Shown piece by piece: positions 39,020-50,263 of a stretch of DNA of 64,000 nt (its first letter is position 1; the number at the start of each line of letters is the position of its first letter). Under the pieces are notes generated by a model. That model saw nothing but the letters and a program-made list of their open reading frames with translations, did no database searches and was not told the DNA's origin. This DNA comes from Yponomeuta sedellus (taxonomy: Eukaryota > Arthropoda > Insecta > Lepidoptera > Yponomeutidae): the NCBI GenBank assembly GCA_934045075.1, contig OW203749.1:4740804-4804803 (forward strand), written 5' to 3'. Made by a program: the position numbers and the translations under genes.

Positions 39020-39285
39020 TTTTATGCAGCGTTCGTGGCCTAGTCGAACCGAGTGATTGGATGGAATCAATCACTTGAATTAAGCGACTACAACCGCGAT
39101 CAGGTCCAGGATTGGTGACAGTCCGTGACTACCGGTAGTGGGATTTTTTTCCGAGCGCTTCCGTGCTTCGTAAGGCACGCACGTTAAGCCGTTGGTGCCG
39201 GCTGTCATGTAATTACTTTCGTTAAGCCATGTCAGAGGGCGGCTTGATAACTTCTGACAGTAGGCCCGCCACTGTCTTTTGCGTA
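39020..39285 (+). repeat. 5S-derived SINE B1, 3'-truncated
   Basis: GTTCGTGGCCTAGTCGAACC at the start, a diverged 5S-like core (TTAAGCGACTACAACCGCGA), and an end in CAGTAGGCCCGCCACTGTC. A hairpin-like AT region follows at 39360-39470. Confidence 0.7.
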
Positions 39286-39657
39286 ACTTGCTTTATTGTT
39301 CATTATTTATTTTATTTCACTACTGATTGAACGATAATTTTTACTTTTTGAATCGACTCCAGCGGAAAAAAATATTTTCCAGAAAAACATCAATGGATGT
39401 GACCATTGATGCTTTTCTCATCTGTACTATGGAAAATATTTTTTTGCCGTGGTCCGGTTGACCGGACAACTTAACCGTACTACGGGCAAAGAGTGTTTTC
39501 TCGCTAACGAAGTGTGAATTCTTTACGCTTTTTTTGAACCGTATTTTTGACAGGCTTTCTGTATCTTCATGACCTGTGATCATGCATGACTGCAGACTTC
39601 ACACATTCCTGTGTGGTTACGCGCGCGCGCCCCAGTGTGTGTGTGTGATAGACTTAC

Positions 39658-42600
39658 TGGTAGGGACACAAATAGCAGAGGAACGTGTAGCGCATGAGAT
39701 GGTACTGCTTGCGATGCGCGCCCAGCTGGCTCATGGACGCGAATAGTTTGTCGCAGAACTCGCACTGTGAAAGACCACAGATTATATAAACGACATCCGA
39801 GGTCCAATAAATAGACAGACTATTTATTGCGTACCGGAAATGAGAAATCATAATTTCACTATTTACAAAAATTCTTCAAAATTACATCTTTACTTCACAC
39901 TACTTAATATGACAAAGGCGAAAGTTTTGAGTGTGTTGTGAGTGTGTATGTTTGTTACTTCTTCACGTCTAAACGACTAGAGCGATTTTATAAAAAATGG
40001 TACGGAGTTAGGTGACACCCTGGATTAACACATAGGCTACGTTTTACTGCGGGAAAATTACTTATTCCCATGGGAAAATCGATAAGCAGCGGGGCACAGC
40101 TAGTAATATATACCACCAATATGCTAATATCAAAGATCTCAACATCACTAATAATCGTGATATTAAATATAGTTTTTATTAAAAATTTGTTGCAGAACTC
40201 GCTCTGTGAAAGACCTCAGATTAGATGACTGTTAGGTAACAGTCGATTCTCTATTTTTTTTTTCTCTCCTTATGAACCATCCTCGTACATTTAAAGTATT
40301 CTAAAAAAAAGAATTAGCGAAATCGGTTCAGCTGCTCTCGAGATTAGCGCTTACCAACACATTCAGCGATTCATTTTTATATTATAGATTTGTAGGCACC
40401 GCAATTAATTGTCAATCTCATAAGTCGCAGTTCCCGTGCAAACGTAGTAATTACGCTTTACCTAATAAATAATCGCGATTAGACCCATTTAATCTATAAT
40501 ATAAAAATGAATAGCTGAATGTGTTGGTGAGCGCAAATCTCGAGAGCAGCTGAATCGATTTCGCTAATTCTTTTCGCAGAATATTCCTTGAAGTACGAGG
40601 ATGTTTCTTACGGAGAGAAAAAAAAAAAAGAATCGACTATTAGGCGGTACGAAGTTCGCTGGGCCAGCTAGTCTTCTTTCATAATATAAAAATGAATCGC
40701 TGAATGTGTTGGTAAGCGCAAATCTCGAGATCAGCTGAATCGATTTCGCTTATTCTTTTCGCAGAATATTTCTTGAAGTACGAGGATGTTTCTTACGGAG
40801 GGAAAAATAAAAAAAAGAATCGACTATTAGGCGGTACGAAGTTCGCTGGGCCAGCTAGTCTTCTTTCATAATGTAAAAATGAATCGCTGAATGTGTTGGT
40901 AAGCGCTAATCTCGAGAGCAGCTGAAACATTTCACAATTTTTTTTTTAGAATATTCCTCTTAGTTCGAGGATGGTTCTTACGGGGAGAAAAAAAAATAAA
41001 TAAAGAATCGACTGTTAGGCGGTACGAAGTTCACTGGGTCAGCTAGTATATTATAACTACATTTGGGAATGGCTCCTCGAGGAGAAAAAAAGACGAAATG
41101 AGGATTTCGTCATATCGTCTGTAAACCTCACCCGGTGCCGCTTGACGCCGTAGTGTTTCCTCATGTGCTGCACGAGGGTCCGTCGCTGGCTGAAGCCGTC
41201 GCCGCACGCGTCGCAGATGAAGGGCCGGAGTCCGGTGTGGACCCGATTCTCGTGGTTCTGCCGAATACGACACATCAATCACACATTATATTTTTAATGC
41301 ACTAACCCGTGCTAAGGACAAATTTAAAAACCTATTTAGAGGCATGGGTGGAATTTTTTGCCTCTAAATAGGTTTTTAAATTTGTCCTTGGCACGGGTTA
41401 GTGCATTAAAAAGAGTATAATCATGTGGGTACAGCGATATCATTCCGATGTAAAACGTAACTGCAAAGTAGGTACTCGGGGCTGCAAGTGATGCAAATTA
41501 CTTCAGCCAGATGTCGCTGCCTGTACGTAATACAGAGAATATTGTAGAGGTTCGAAATTTCACTGATGCCGGCGAGTCGCCCATTGGCTCAGTTGGAAAG
41601 AGCGCTGGCACGGATAGCCAGAGGTCGCGGGTCCGAATGGGTGGATTTTTTAGCCTCTAAATAGGTTTTTAAATCAATAACACACTCATCGTCATCAAAC
41701 CATTATGTCCCCACCGAGGGGCACGGGTCTCTTCCCTGAGGAAGGTATAGGCCATACTCCACCACGTTGGTCCGGATTGGTGGAGGCACGCAAGACTAGT
41801 GGCTGGTCTTACTGTCAGAAGTTTTCAAGCCGCCCTAATGCCTCTACTTGCCTTAACATCTGTCGTCTATCAACGGCCGCCGGCACCTGCCTTGCGTGCC
41901 ACAACGAAAACGCCCCTAGCGTTAGTCATAGACGGTCACTCACTGAACGCGCCCTGTGTTGCTTAACCTTCGTGATCGTTTAAGATCACTCAGGCAGCCG
42001 GGGCTACGAGCGATTCGTTTGGAATATTCGGTCAATATTGTTGGAATATTGTACAAAAACACAAACTTAACTTAACCCTAAGGCCTCAGCCGGCACCAAC
42101 TGCTTAACGTGCCTTGCGAAGCACGGAACCGCTCGGAAAAATGCCACTAGCGTTAGTCACAGACAGTCACCCATCAATGCACTGAACGCGCCCTGTATTG
42201 CTTAACCTTCGAGATCGTTTTTAAGATCACTCAGGCAGCCGGGGCTACGAGTGATTCACTCACTCAATCTATGATAATTATTCTCAATCAAGACTACAAT
42301 AATGTCTATCTGTCTGGAATTAAAGCCAGTACAATGCAGGAATTATATGTTTTATAACAATGATGTTAATTACATATAAAAATAAACTCTGTTAATTTTG
42401 ACGATTTTTTTGAAGTCAATAAATAACAATAAACAATATGAAATGAAATGGTTTTATTCATTATAGAAGCGTATACTTCTTCTTCAGGCTATATTATGTA
42501 GTCCACTGCTGGACATAGCGTAGGTATACAATGCCCCAAAATTTGCCCAAGAGGCCGGGGGTGGTTAGTGTTGCTAACTACAGTTTTATGCACCAAAATC

Positions 42601-45600
42601 CAATAGACAAAACAAAAAGTCACCATTTCTATTTCTACTCTCATTGTAACATGTCAACTCTGATAACAGAGTCAGACAACAGACATTTGTTACTTAATTA
42701 TTTTACACTCAAGTTCAAATTTAAGTATAAAAAGTTATTTATTTATTTGTTTGTTCGTTCGTTCGTTCGTTCTTTCGTTCATTCGTTCATTCTCTCATTC
42801 TCTCATTCGTTCATTCGATCATTCACTCACTCACTCACTCACTCACTCACTCACTCAATCACTCACTCACTCACTCACTCACTCACTCACTCACTCACTC
42901 ACTCACTCACTCACTCACTCACTCACTCACTCACTCACTCACTCACTTACTTACTTATTTATTTATTTATTTAATATTGGGAAGACTAACAGAAATAAAT
43001 AAATGTATTATTATAACTCTTTATCTTTAGTTATGCTCACCAGCAACTCCTCCTTCTGTACCGCGGTGTAGTCGCACTGCGCGCACGCATGTTTACGCAC
43101 CGCGCCGTGCATGCGCTGCTGATGGTATCGCAGTGCGTACACGTGGACAAACTTGCTGCCGCATACCTGCAGAAGAATTCATCATCATCATCCATTATGT
43201 CCCCACCGAGGGGCACGGGTCTCTTCCCTAAAGAAGGTGCAGGTCATACTCCACCTCGAGGCAAGTCCGGATTGGTGGAGGCTTACAAGACTAGTGGCTC
43301 GTCTTTCAGTCAGAAGTTTCCAAGCCGCCTTAAGGTCTCTGACTTGGCTTAACGACTGGCATCTATCGACGGAAGCCGGCACCAACTGATTAACGTGCCT
43401 TGCGAAGCACGGAACCGCTCGGAGAAATTTCACTAGCGTTAGTCATAGACGGTCGCCCATCCATGCACTGAACGCGCCCTATGTTGCTTAACCTTCGTGA
43501 TCGTTTAAGATCACTCAGGCAGCCGGAGCTACGAGAGATGCAATAAAAAAAATTATATAAATGGACAGCCTCAAGGGCTCCATCTATAATTTGGACCGTG
43601 TTACGCAGAAACACTCCAACCCACAATAAGTAACTATCGAGAAAAAGAAAAGTTGTTTTTTTTATAATATCTCAATAATTGTGATTTAGCTATTTTTAGA
43701 ACCTCGGAAACAAACATATTGTCGCGGTCCTATCCCGAACCATCTAGAATAGTCGCCGCATGCTGCGTTTTAGTAAACAATAAACGCTGCAAGCAATAAT
43801 GACTCGTATGTCCACTATCGTAAGGTGCAAAACTCTTTAAATGAGTAACTGTTCGAGCGACCTTGCCGCGTGTACCGAGTGTAGGTACGTAGTTACGGGA
43901 ATGTTCTAGAACCCTGGCCGGCGGATATAAATAGCGGCCGCCGCGGCGCGCTGTCAGTTCCGTTTGGAATAGCGAAGAGTGAACTTCGAGCGAACATACC
44001 TGCGATACGAGCGATAACCTACGACCTCAGCGATACTATTGGACTTCGATTGAACCTGCGATTGGAATCTACGTGTGGACTTCGTGTCGTGAAGACCTGC
44101 AGACCAGACCCTGCGTGAATAAATCCTAAGAAGTTGTCATTGGCGTTTTACATCTAAATCCAGAACCCTAGCCCGTAACAATATATTCTAAAAATGGCCG
44201 TTGCTTTGTTCTGTTTTTTGCGCTATTTTGTTTCTTGAGATCCACTTTTTACAAACACATATTATGAAAGAAAAGAAGGCATCATATTTTTTCCATTGGT
44301 GCTGCTAGAGCACCGGATCGCCCCCCTTAACAGCAATTTACATTGCAGCAATTTAAATGCAATTTACTTCAGCCAGATGTCGCTGCCTGTACGTAATACA
44401 GAGAACAGTGTAAAGAGGTTCGAAATTTCACTGATGCCGGTGAGTCGCCCATTGGCTCAGTTGGAAAGAGCGCTGGCACGGACAGCCAGAGGTCGCGGGT
44501 TGGAATCCCGGCATGGGTGGAATTTTTAGCCTCTAAATAGGATTTTTAATATATTAAGCTTACCAGGAACGCGGTTCGAAAAATGTGTTAAGTAGACTTT
44601 GTGCCAAATGGGCTACTATAACATAAAGGTATATTTAGATGACAATGATGTCTGGAATTAAAGCCAGTACAATGCATATCTTTCAAAATAATTATTTACC
44701 ACTGTTCATTAAGAATTTTTTAAAAAGACTAAGTTTGGAGGTTTTTCTCCACATATTCTCCAAAATGATCTAGATTTTGAAATGGACACCTAGTTTGACT
44801 GGTAAAGTTCATTACACCGCAGTTTCTGCGCTACTTTGAATAAAACCATTTCATTTCAAATTATCTTAAGCCAAATACATTACCATGAAAGAGGTTCAGT
44901 ACCTAATCAATAAATTTAAGCACCAATACATTAGTTACGAAGCGCTCGTAGCCTAGCGGAACCGAGTGATTGGAATCAATCACTTTTGTTAAGCAACAAC
45001 AGGCGCGGTCAGGTACTGGATGGGTGACCATCTCGTGACTACCGTTTGTGGCATTTTTCCGAGCGCTTCCGTGCTTCGCAATGCACGTTAAGCCGTTGGT
45101 GCCGGCTGTCATGTAATGGCAGTCGTTAAGCCATGTCAGAGGCTTTATGGCCGGCTTGATAACTTCTGACAGTAAGGCCCGCCACTGTCTTACAATCCTC
45201 CACCAACCCGGACTTGGCCCCAGTGGTGGAGTATGGCCTAACCTTCCTGAGATACAGGGAGAGACCCGTGCCCCAACAGTGGGGACATATAAAGGGTTGA
45301 TATCGACATTAGTTACTTCTCTAGCAAAAGTAGACCTACCTCACAAGTAAACTCCCTGTCCAAGTGTGTGCTGGCATGACGGAGAAAATAGTTGTACTTG
45401 AACAGCTTTCGACACACACTGCACTGGACTAGCTTGCTCCGATCTACAGGTTTCACAGCCAAAGCCCAGAGCTTCGCCAACTTTGTTTTGTTATGAGATT
45501 TTGTGTAAGGTCTTTTCAACGTCCGCTCGTTTCCTTGCGATTTTTCGACCGAATTGTCTGTCAACAGACATTTTAAGTCAGGGCTCAGGAAGTTTAGAAT

Positions 45601-47611
45601 ATCATCCTTGTTAAGAACTTCTTTTATGTTGATCTTGGATTTGTATTTGGTTTTAGATCTTTCTAGATCTTGGTCTATGATTTTGTACATTTGCTTCAGT
45701 TCTTCCTGTTCGTTAAAACTTGTCGTCTCTTTGGGATTTGGTAGTTGAGCGATTTCTTGTAAGAAATTGTCGTAAGAGTCTCCATTGCGAGTTTGGTCTT
45801 GTAATTCGCTCAATTCGGATGAGTTTTCGATTTTTATATCAATTTTTAAGTCTTGATCTCTTTCTTTAGATTTTACATTTTCTTTGACACTACACGCTGC
45901 GTTTTCATTTTTACATACATTACGCTTTAAGGGTGTGCTATTTGTAGTAATGAAATTGCTCTTTTGATTGAATTTTATCTTAGTTGTTCTTCTTGTTTTC
46001 AGACTATTTGTTAGTCTAAAGTTTGCAATTACACTCTCAGAGTCAGTGCTTTCATCTCTATGTAAGTTTTCTTGCTTTATACTTGAATTGAGCTCTTCTA
46101 AAAGTACTCTTTCAGCATATAAGCTTTGTTCTCGCAATTTTAAAGCACTGGTTAGCATGTATTTGCATGATCTGCAAATCATCTGTGGCAATCCATCATT
46201 TTCCTGCACCTGAAACATGCATAGTTACTGCAAATGTTTGGAGTTACACAGGTCATGGCAGCCAAAAAATGTTTTTGAGATTAGTCTGGATTCTATGTAA
46301 TATTTGATGAATGTATAATGTTCTGGCTTACATCAGTTTTGTGTGCCGAATAAATAAACTTCAATAAAAACAATATAGTATTTTTGATGGCGATCCTTAC
46401 AACACAAGTATTGTTGATTTTAGTGCCAAATTATTATTATATTTGTTCTTGTTTTAATTGTTTTAAAACAAAATGTTCGTTATCATTAACTAACTTGCAC
46501 GTATTTAACTTCATTGTATTAACGCCATTTAATTAATAATGCACAAGTAAAATATGTAAAGATGAAAATGTGATAGGTGCAAGTGCATTTATATATAATA
46601 CTAGCTGACCCAGCGAACTTTGTACCGCCTAACAATTGATTCTTTATTGTTTTTATATTTCTCTCCGTAAGAACCATCCTCATACTTCAAGGAATATTCT
46701 AAAAAAAGAATCAGCGAAATCGGTTCAGCAGCTCTCGAGATTTGCGCTTACCAACACATTCAGCGATTCATTTTTATATTATACTAGCTGACCCAGCGAA
46801 CTTCGTACCGCCTAACAGTCGATTCTTTAATTTTTTTTAATTTTTCTCGCCGTAAGAACCAACCTCGTACTTCAAGGAATATTCTAAAAAAAAAATTAGC
46901 AAAATCGGTTCAGCTGCTCTCGAGATTTGCGCTTACCAACACATTCGGGGATTCATTTTTATACTATAGACTAGCTGACCCAGCGCAATTCGTACCGCCT
47001 AACAGTCGATTCTTAATTTTTTTTTTTAAATTTTTCTCTCCGTAAGAACCATCCTCTTACTTCAAGGAATAGACTAAAAAAAGAATTAGCGAAATCGGTT
47101 CAGCTGCTCTCGAGATTTGCGCTTACCAACACATTCGGGGATTCATTTTTATATTATAGAAGATATATATACTAGCTGACCCAGCGAACTTCGTATCGCA
47201 GTCGATTTTATTATTTTTTCTCTCCGTAAGAACCATTCCCGTACGTCAAGGAATATTCTAAAAAAGGAATCAGCGAAATCGGTTCAGCCGTTCTCGAGAT
47301 TTGCGCTTACCAACACATTCGGGGATTCATTTTTATATTTTAAATATATATGTTCGCATGTTCTTCGAGGTTTAATATTTTACACAAACATGAGATATTT
47401 TTCATCACAGTGAAGTTATGAGGTTTTCCTAGGAAAATATATAGCAAAGCTAAAAGACTAAAAAAAAAAAAAGCAAAGCTAAAAGAAGGAAAATAAATAA
47501 CCGAATTTTACTCACAGTTATTCCGGTAGCTGTGTTTATTTGTGTTGAATTAAACTTCTCAAAAATATTGCTGAGGTTTTCAGCCGATAAGCAGGTCCGA
47601 CAAATAACCAT
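39658..47611 (-). CDS. ZAD and C2H2 zinc-finger protein (paralogue 2), 3' end not found
   Basis: Second ZAD-family zinc-finger gene, convergent with paralogue 1. Reverse exons: 47611-47516, 46209-45340, 43166-43041, 41257-41132 and 39764-39658, with AG/GT junctions and agreeing phases, 441 codons so far. ZAD Cys are at 4, 7, 44 and 47 (MVICRTCLSAEN; MICRSCKYML). Linker Ser/Asp/Lys-rich. Fingers: CSVCRKLFKYN, CEVCGSKFVH, CAQCDYTAVQ, CDACGDGFSQ, CEFCDKLFAS and the start of CYLCPYQ. Exons 3, 4 and 5 are 126, 126 and 107 nt, exactly as in paralogue 1, so the genes arose by duplication. The last exon ends at a GTAAGT donor. The expected exons completing the sixth finger and the stop were not found downstream, so the gene is either rearranged or truncated. 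Confidence 0.88.
39930..40112 (+). repeat. Interspersed repeat R4 (also 53000-53060 and 54000-54140)
   Basis: GTATGTTTGTTACTTCTTCA, CTGGATTAACACATAGGCTA and CCCATGGGAAAATCGATAA, ending CACAGCTAGTA. A Helitron-type end (CTAG) is possible but not shown. Confidence 0.55.
40230..41050. repeat. R1 repeat: one forward copy and a reversed tandem array of three
   Basis: A forward unit at 40230-40392 is followed by three reversed units of about 185 bp at 40492, 40677 and 40867. Each has GAATGTGTTGGT, AATCTCGAGA and a final GGCGGTACGAAGTTCGCTGG. The array ends 82 bases from the ZAD paralogue 2 exon 4. Confidence 0.85.
41283..41672. repeat. Family A SINE, composite
   Basis: A short fold-back pair of tail arms (41283-41400) precedes a full forward copy with TTGGCTCAGTTGG. 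It starts 26 bases outside the acceptor of the reverse exon at 41257. Confidence 0.75.
41700..42252 (-). repeat. 5S-derived SINE B2, two reversed copies
   Basis: A complete reversed copy (41700-42010) and a 5'-half copy (42080-42252). Both end with GTTGCTTAACCTTCGTGATC-like sequence and AGATCACTCAGGCAGCCGGG, the 5S-like head read backwards. Confidence 0.75.
42473..42520 (-). repeat. R5 repeat end, short copy
   Basis: CTTCTTCAGGCTATATTATG and TAGTCCACTGCTGGACATAG only. Confidence 0.5.
42731..42972 (+). repeat. Tetranucleotide array with drifting motif
   Basis: Runs from TTTA through TTTG, TTCG, TTCA/TTCT to a long ACTC block, then back through TTAC to TTTA. The repeated Leu/Thr/His/Ser ORFs across it are artefacts. 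Confidence 0.95.
43190..43536 (-). repeat. 5S-derived SINE B2, complete reversed copy
   Basis: From ATTATGTCCCCACCGAGGGG to GATCACTCAGGCAGCCGGAG. Its end is 24 bases outside the acceptor of the reverse ZAD exon at 43166. Confidence 0.8.
43720..44180 (+). mobile_element. Solo LTR, copy 3
   Basis: 461 bp from TGTCGCGGTCC to CCCGTAACA, flanked by ATAT on both sides. GGATATAAATAGCGGCCG and GAATAAATCC mark promoter and polyadenylation parts. It is closely related to 7650-8089 and 8108-8595, and no internal retroelement genes are nearby. Confidence 0.85.
44338..44552 (+). repeat. Family A SINE, 5'-truncated
   Basis: Starts in TTCAGCCAGATGTCGCTGC and keeps the A-box and a B-box mutated to GGTTGGAATCC. 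The tail stops after AAATAGG. Confidence 0.75.
44942..45306 (+). repeat. 5S-derived SINE B1, complete
   Basis: GCGCTCGTAGCCTAGCGGAAC to GTGGGGACATATAAAGGG, ending 34 bases from the donor end of reverse ZAD exon 2 (45340). Upstream, 44700-44830 resembles 33610-33730 (CACCTAGTTTGACT, CAGTTTCTGCG). Confidence 0.8.
46600..47345 (+). repeat. R1 tandem array, four forward units
   Basis: Units of about 180-200 bp begin at 46603, 46784, 46973 and 47172 with CTAGCTGACCCAGCG. Each carries GCGAAATCGGTTCAGC and CTTACCAACACATTC. They lie in the first intron of ZAD paralogue 2. Confidence 0.88.
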
Positions 47612-48780
47612 AATAAAGTTTGTTTTCGCACTAGCTAATAAAACAGTTATACCTACGTAAGACCAAAGCGTTTGCGTAAGACAAACACCGAGGAAAACCG
47701 AAAAAAAAAACACGGAAAAAACAAGAGCATTTATGAAGTGAAGGGGTGAGCACAGAACAATATTGAGTTCGTTAATGACCTAATTAGTTATCAAAACGTT
47801 TGAACATATTTTCTAAGGTGACTTGCTCATTAAAGCTAAACATTTTATAAGTTTTAGGTACAGGTAGCAAATATGTATACCTACTATAAGAAATAATGTT
47901 CAATATTATCCATAATTTTATTGTTGTGTTTCAACCTGAGGCTCGTCAGAATAAGGACTTTCTGATGAGGCTCCGACAAACATAAAACATAACGTCAAAA
48001 ACTATAGTGATGCTGTATTTCATAGGGAGGGATTTATTATTAAAACAATCGATCGACTTGAGTATAATATCGATATTCTACGTTCTATAGTGGCGTGTTG
48101 CATTTACGATCAATCGTGTAAGCGTTTACAATCTTAATAAGAACTAAGTATCAACAAGCTGAAATCCTTTGTATCTCATATTTAGTGTGTGACCCTATGT
48201 GAATGTTAACCAATTAACACAATCGATCGATTCAAATACACCAATCGATCACATACCTCCTCTCTTTTAAACCAAGGTCAATGGACTTTTCTGTCATTAT
48301 CATCACTTCGCACCGCCCACCCCTCCCTCAGTGTATACCTAATTCAGTTCAGTTGAACTGTTGAATTTCGGCGTTTTTATAGTATAATAGGTACATAGCT
48401 CTCTCGCATAGTAATTTTTATACTGATATCACAAACGTAAACTTTACCCACCAACCTAGTGGTTATATACTATTTGGATATCACCGTAGCGTAACTCCAA
48501 ACCACTCTGAAGAGCCGTTGAGCAATTTCCAAGGCACTGCGACCATTAGAACCTCTGCTTAGACACAGGCGCACCGCACACCGTTTACGTTAACCCGACG
48601 GTCATAAAACAGCAGTAACTTTGAAAGAGCAGGAAATAAAACCGCTATTTATTTATCAAATAACAACGCGTGCTGTAGAGATTGCACTGTAAATTCCCAC
48701 TGATTATCGATAAGTGGATTACTTCGATAGCGAGCGTCACAGCGTCCAGTCCTCTAGTGTTTTCGTGTGGAGTTTGCGAA
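47612..48780. promoter_or_regulatory. Divergent promoter region (ZAD paralogue 2 / UGDH)
   Basis: 1.17 kb between the reverse ZAD start and the forward UGDH start, free of the SINE families seen elsewhere. ATCGAT occurs at least five times at 48047-48250, including ATATCGATATT. A 5' UTR for UGDH is likely within the last few hundred bases. Binding by DREF/BEAF-like factors is inference. Confidence 0.4.
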
Positions 48781-50220
48781 ATGGTGATTGAAAAAATATG
48801 CTGCATCGGCGCGGGGTACGTCGGTGGCCCCACCTGCAGTGTTATCGCTCTGAAATGCCCCGACATCCAAGTAACCGTGTGCGACAAGAATGCCACAAGA
48901 ATCGCCCAGTGGAATTCCGAAAAGCTACCAATTTACGAGCCAGGACTCGACGAAGTAGTGCAGAAGTGTCGGGGTAAGAATTTATTCTTCTCTACGGACA
49001 TAGCTAACAGTATCCAAGAGGCTGACCTCATTTTTATATCTGTGAACACACCTACGAAAACGTTTGGCAACGGCAAAGGCAGGGCCGCCGATCTGAAGTT
49101 CATAGAGGGGGCAGCGCGTATGATAGCCGAACTGACTACCACTAACAAGATCGTGGTAGAGAAAAGCACAGTGCCTGTCAAAGCCGCTGAGATTATCATG
49201 AAAATCCTCCGTGCTAACACCAAACCGGGCGTTGAGTACCAGATCTTGTCGAATCCTGAGTTTTTGGCTGAAGGCAGCGCTATCGCTGACCTTCTGGAGT
49301 CTGAGAGGGTTTTAATAGGCGGCGAAGACACTCCTGAGGGACAGAAGGCCATACAGGAGCTCTGCTGGGTGTATCAACACTGGATCCCGGCAAAAAACAT
49401 CCTAACAACCAACACTTGGAGTTCAGAGCTCTCTAAGCTTGCTGCGAACGCTCTACTAGCTCAGAGAATCTCTAGCATCAATTCTCTGTCAGCGGTCTGT
49501 GAAATGACAGGTGCTGACGTCTCTGAAGTGGCTCGTGCGGTCGGCAAAGACTCACGCATTGGGCCAAAGTTCCTGGAAGCATCAATAGGATTCGGAGGCA
49601 GTTGTTTCCAAAAAGACATCTTAAACCTTATCTACTTATGTGAATGCCTGAATTTGCCTGAAGTAGCAGCATACTGGCAGCAAGTCGTGGACTTAAATGA
49701 TTACCAGAAGACCCGGTTCACACGAAAAGTCATAGAAGCCTTATTCAACACGGTGTCCGACAAGAAAATAGCGATTCTCGGTTTCTCATTCAAAAAGAAC
49801 ACGGGTGACACGAGAGAATCTCCAGCCATCTACGTATCAACGACTCTCGTCGATGAAGGCGCTAAATTGCACATTTATGATCCGAAAGTGGAAACGGACC
49901 AAATTTTCTTTGAACTGGAGCATCCTCAAGTGACTTCTGATCCAGAGAGAGTTAGGAAAAATGTCACGGTACACAACTCTGCTTACTCAGCTGTGAGCGG
50001 CGCCCATGCTATAATTCTCTGTACTGAGTGGGACGAATTCAAAGAGCTGAACTTCAAAAAGATATACGAAGTTATGATGAAGCCAGCGTACATATTTGAC
50101 GGGAGGAAGATCCTGAATCACGAAGAGCTCCTGAACATGGGCTTCCACGTCCAGACCATCGGGAAGCGGCTGACGAGGACCGGGAGCTTACGAGCAAAAG
50201 GCTGCAAAGCCCAACCTTAG
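48781..50220 (+). CDS. Ugdh: UDP-glucose 6-dehydrogenase
   Basis: Cytosolic enzyme that oxidises UDP-glucose to UDP-glucuronate with NAD, supplying glycosaminoglycan synthesis and glucuronidation (Drosophila sugarless). 479 aa, close to the usual about 480-495. The N-terminal Rossmann motif is [42 protein letters not shown] with Lys219, and [10 protein letters not shown] with catalytic Cys275 are all intact. The C-terminal UDP-binding domain has [16 protein letters not shown] and IFDGRKIL. I start at 48781 because residues 1-10 lead straight into the Rossmann strand; the upstream in-frame ATG at 48682 would add 33 unconserved residues. The ORF has no introns, unlike the neighbours. A GGTAAGT donor-like site follows the stop by 9 bases, and AATAAA is at 50237. 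Confidence 0.95.
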   Translation: MVIEKICCIGAGYVGGPTCSVIALKCPDIQVTVCDKNATRIAQWNSEKLPIYEPGLDEVVQKCRGKNLFFSTDIANSIQEADLIFISVNTPTKTFGNGKGRAADLKFIEGAARMIAELTTTNKIVVEKSTVPVKAAEIIMKILRANTKPGVEYQILSNPEFLAEGSAIADLLESERVLIGGEDTPEGQKAIQELCWVYQHWIPAKNILTTNTWSSELSKLAANALLAQRISSINSLSAVCEMTGADVSEVARAVGKDSRIGPKFLEASIGFGGSCFQKDILNLIYLCECLNLPEVAAYWQQVVDLNDYQKTRFTRKVIEALFNTVSDKKIAILGFSFKKNTGDTRESPAIYVSTTLVDEGAKLHIYDPKVETDQIFFELEHPQVTSDPERVRKNVTVHNSAYSAVSGAHAIILCTEWDEFKELNFKKIYEVMMKPAYIFDGRKILNHEELLNMGFHVQTIGKRLTRTGSLRAKGCKAQP

Positions 50221-50236
50221 ATTTAATGGGTAAGTA

Positions 50237-50242
50237 AATAAA
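50237..50242 (+). promoter_or_regulatory. Candidate polyadenylation signal of Ugdh
   Basis: AATAAA 17 bases after the stop codon, before the family A SINE. A very short 3' UTR would result; the donor-like GTAAGT at 50230 offers an alternative spliced 3' UTR. Confidence 0.35.
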
Positions 50243-50263
50243 TTTCTTTTTAAGTAAATTCAT

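Noticed and set aside
39341..39583. 80-aa reverse ORF as the missing ZAD2 exon
   Set aside because: No C2H2 motif, no match to paralogue 1 exon 6; it covers an inverted AT-rich repeat.
42531..43002. Ser/His/Thr/Leu-rich forward ORFs
   Set aside because: Translation of the TTCG/ACTC array.
48682..48780. 33-residue N-terminal extension of UGDH
   Set aside because: The 48781 ATG leads directly into the Rossmann motif as in the family; the upstream part is not protein-like.
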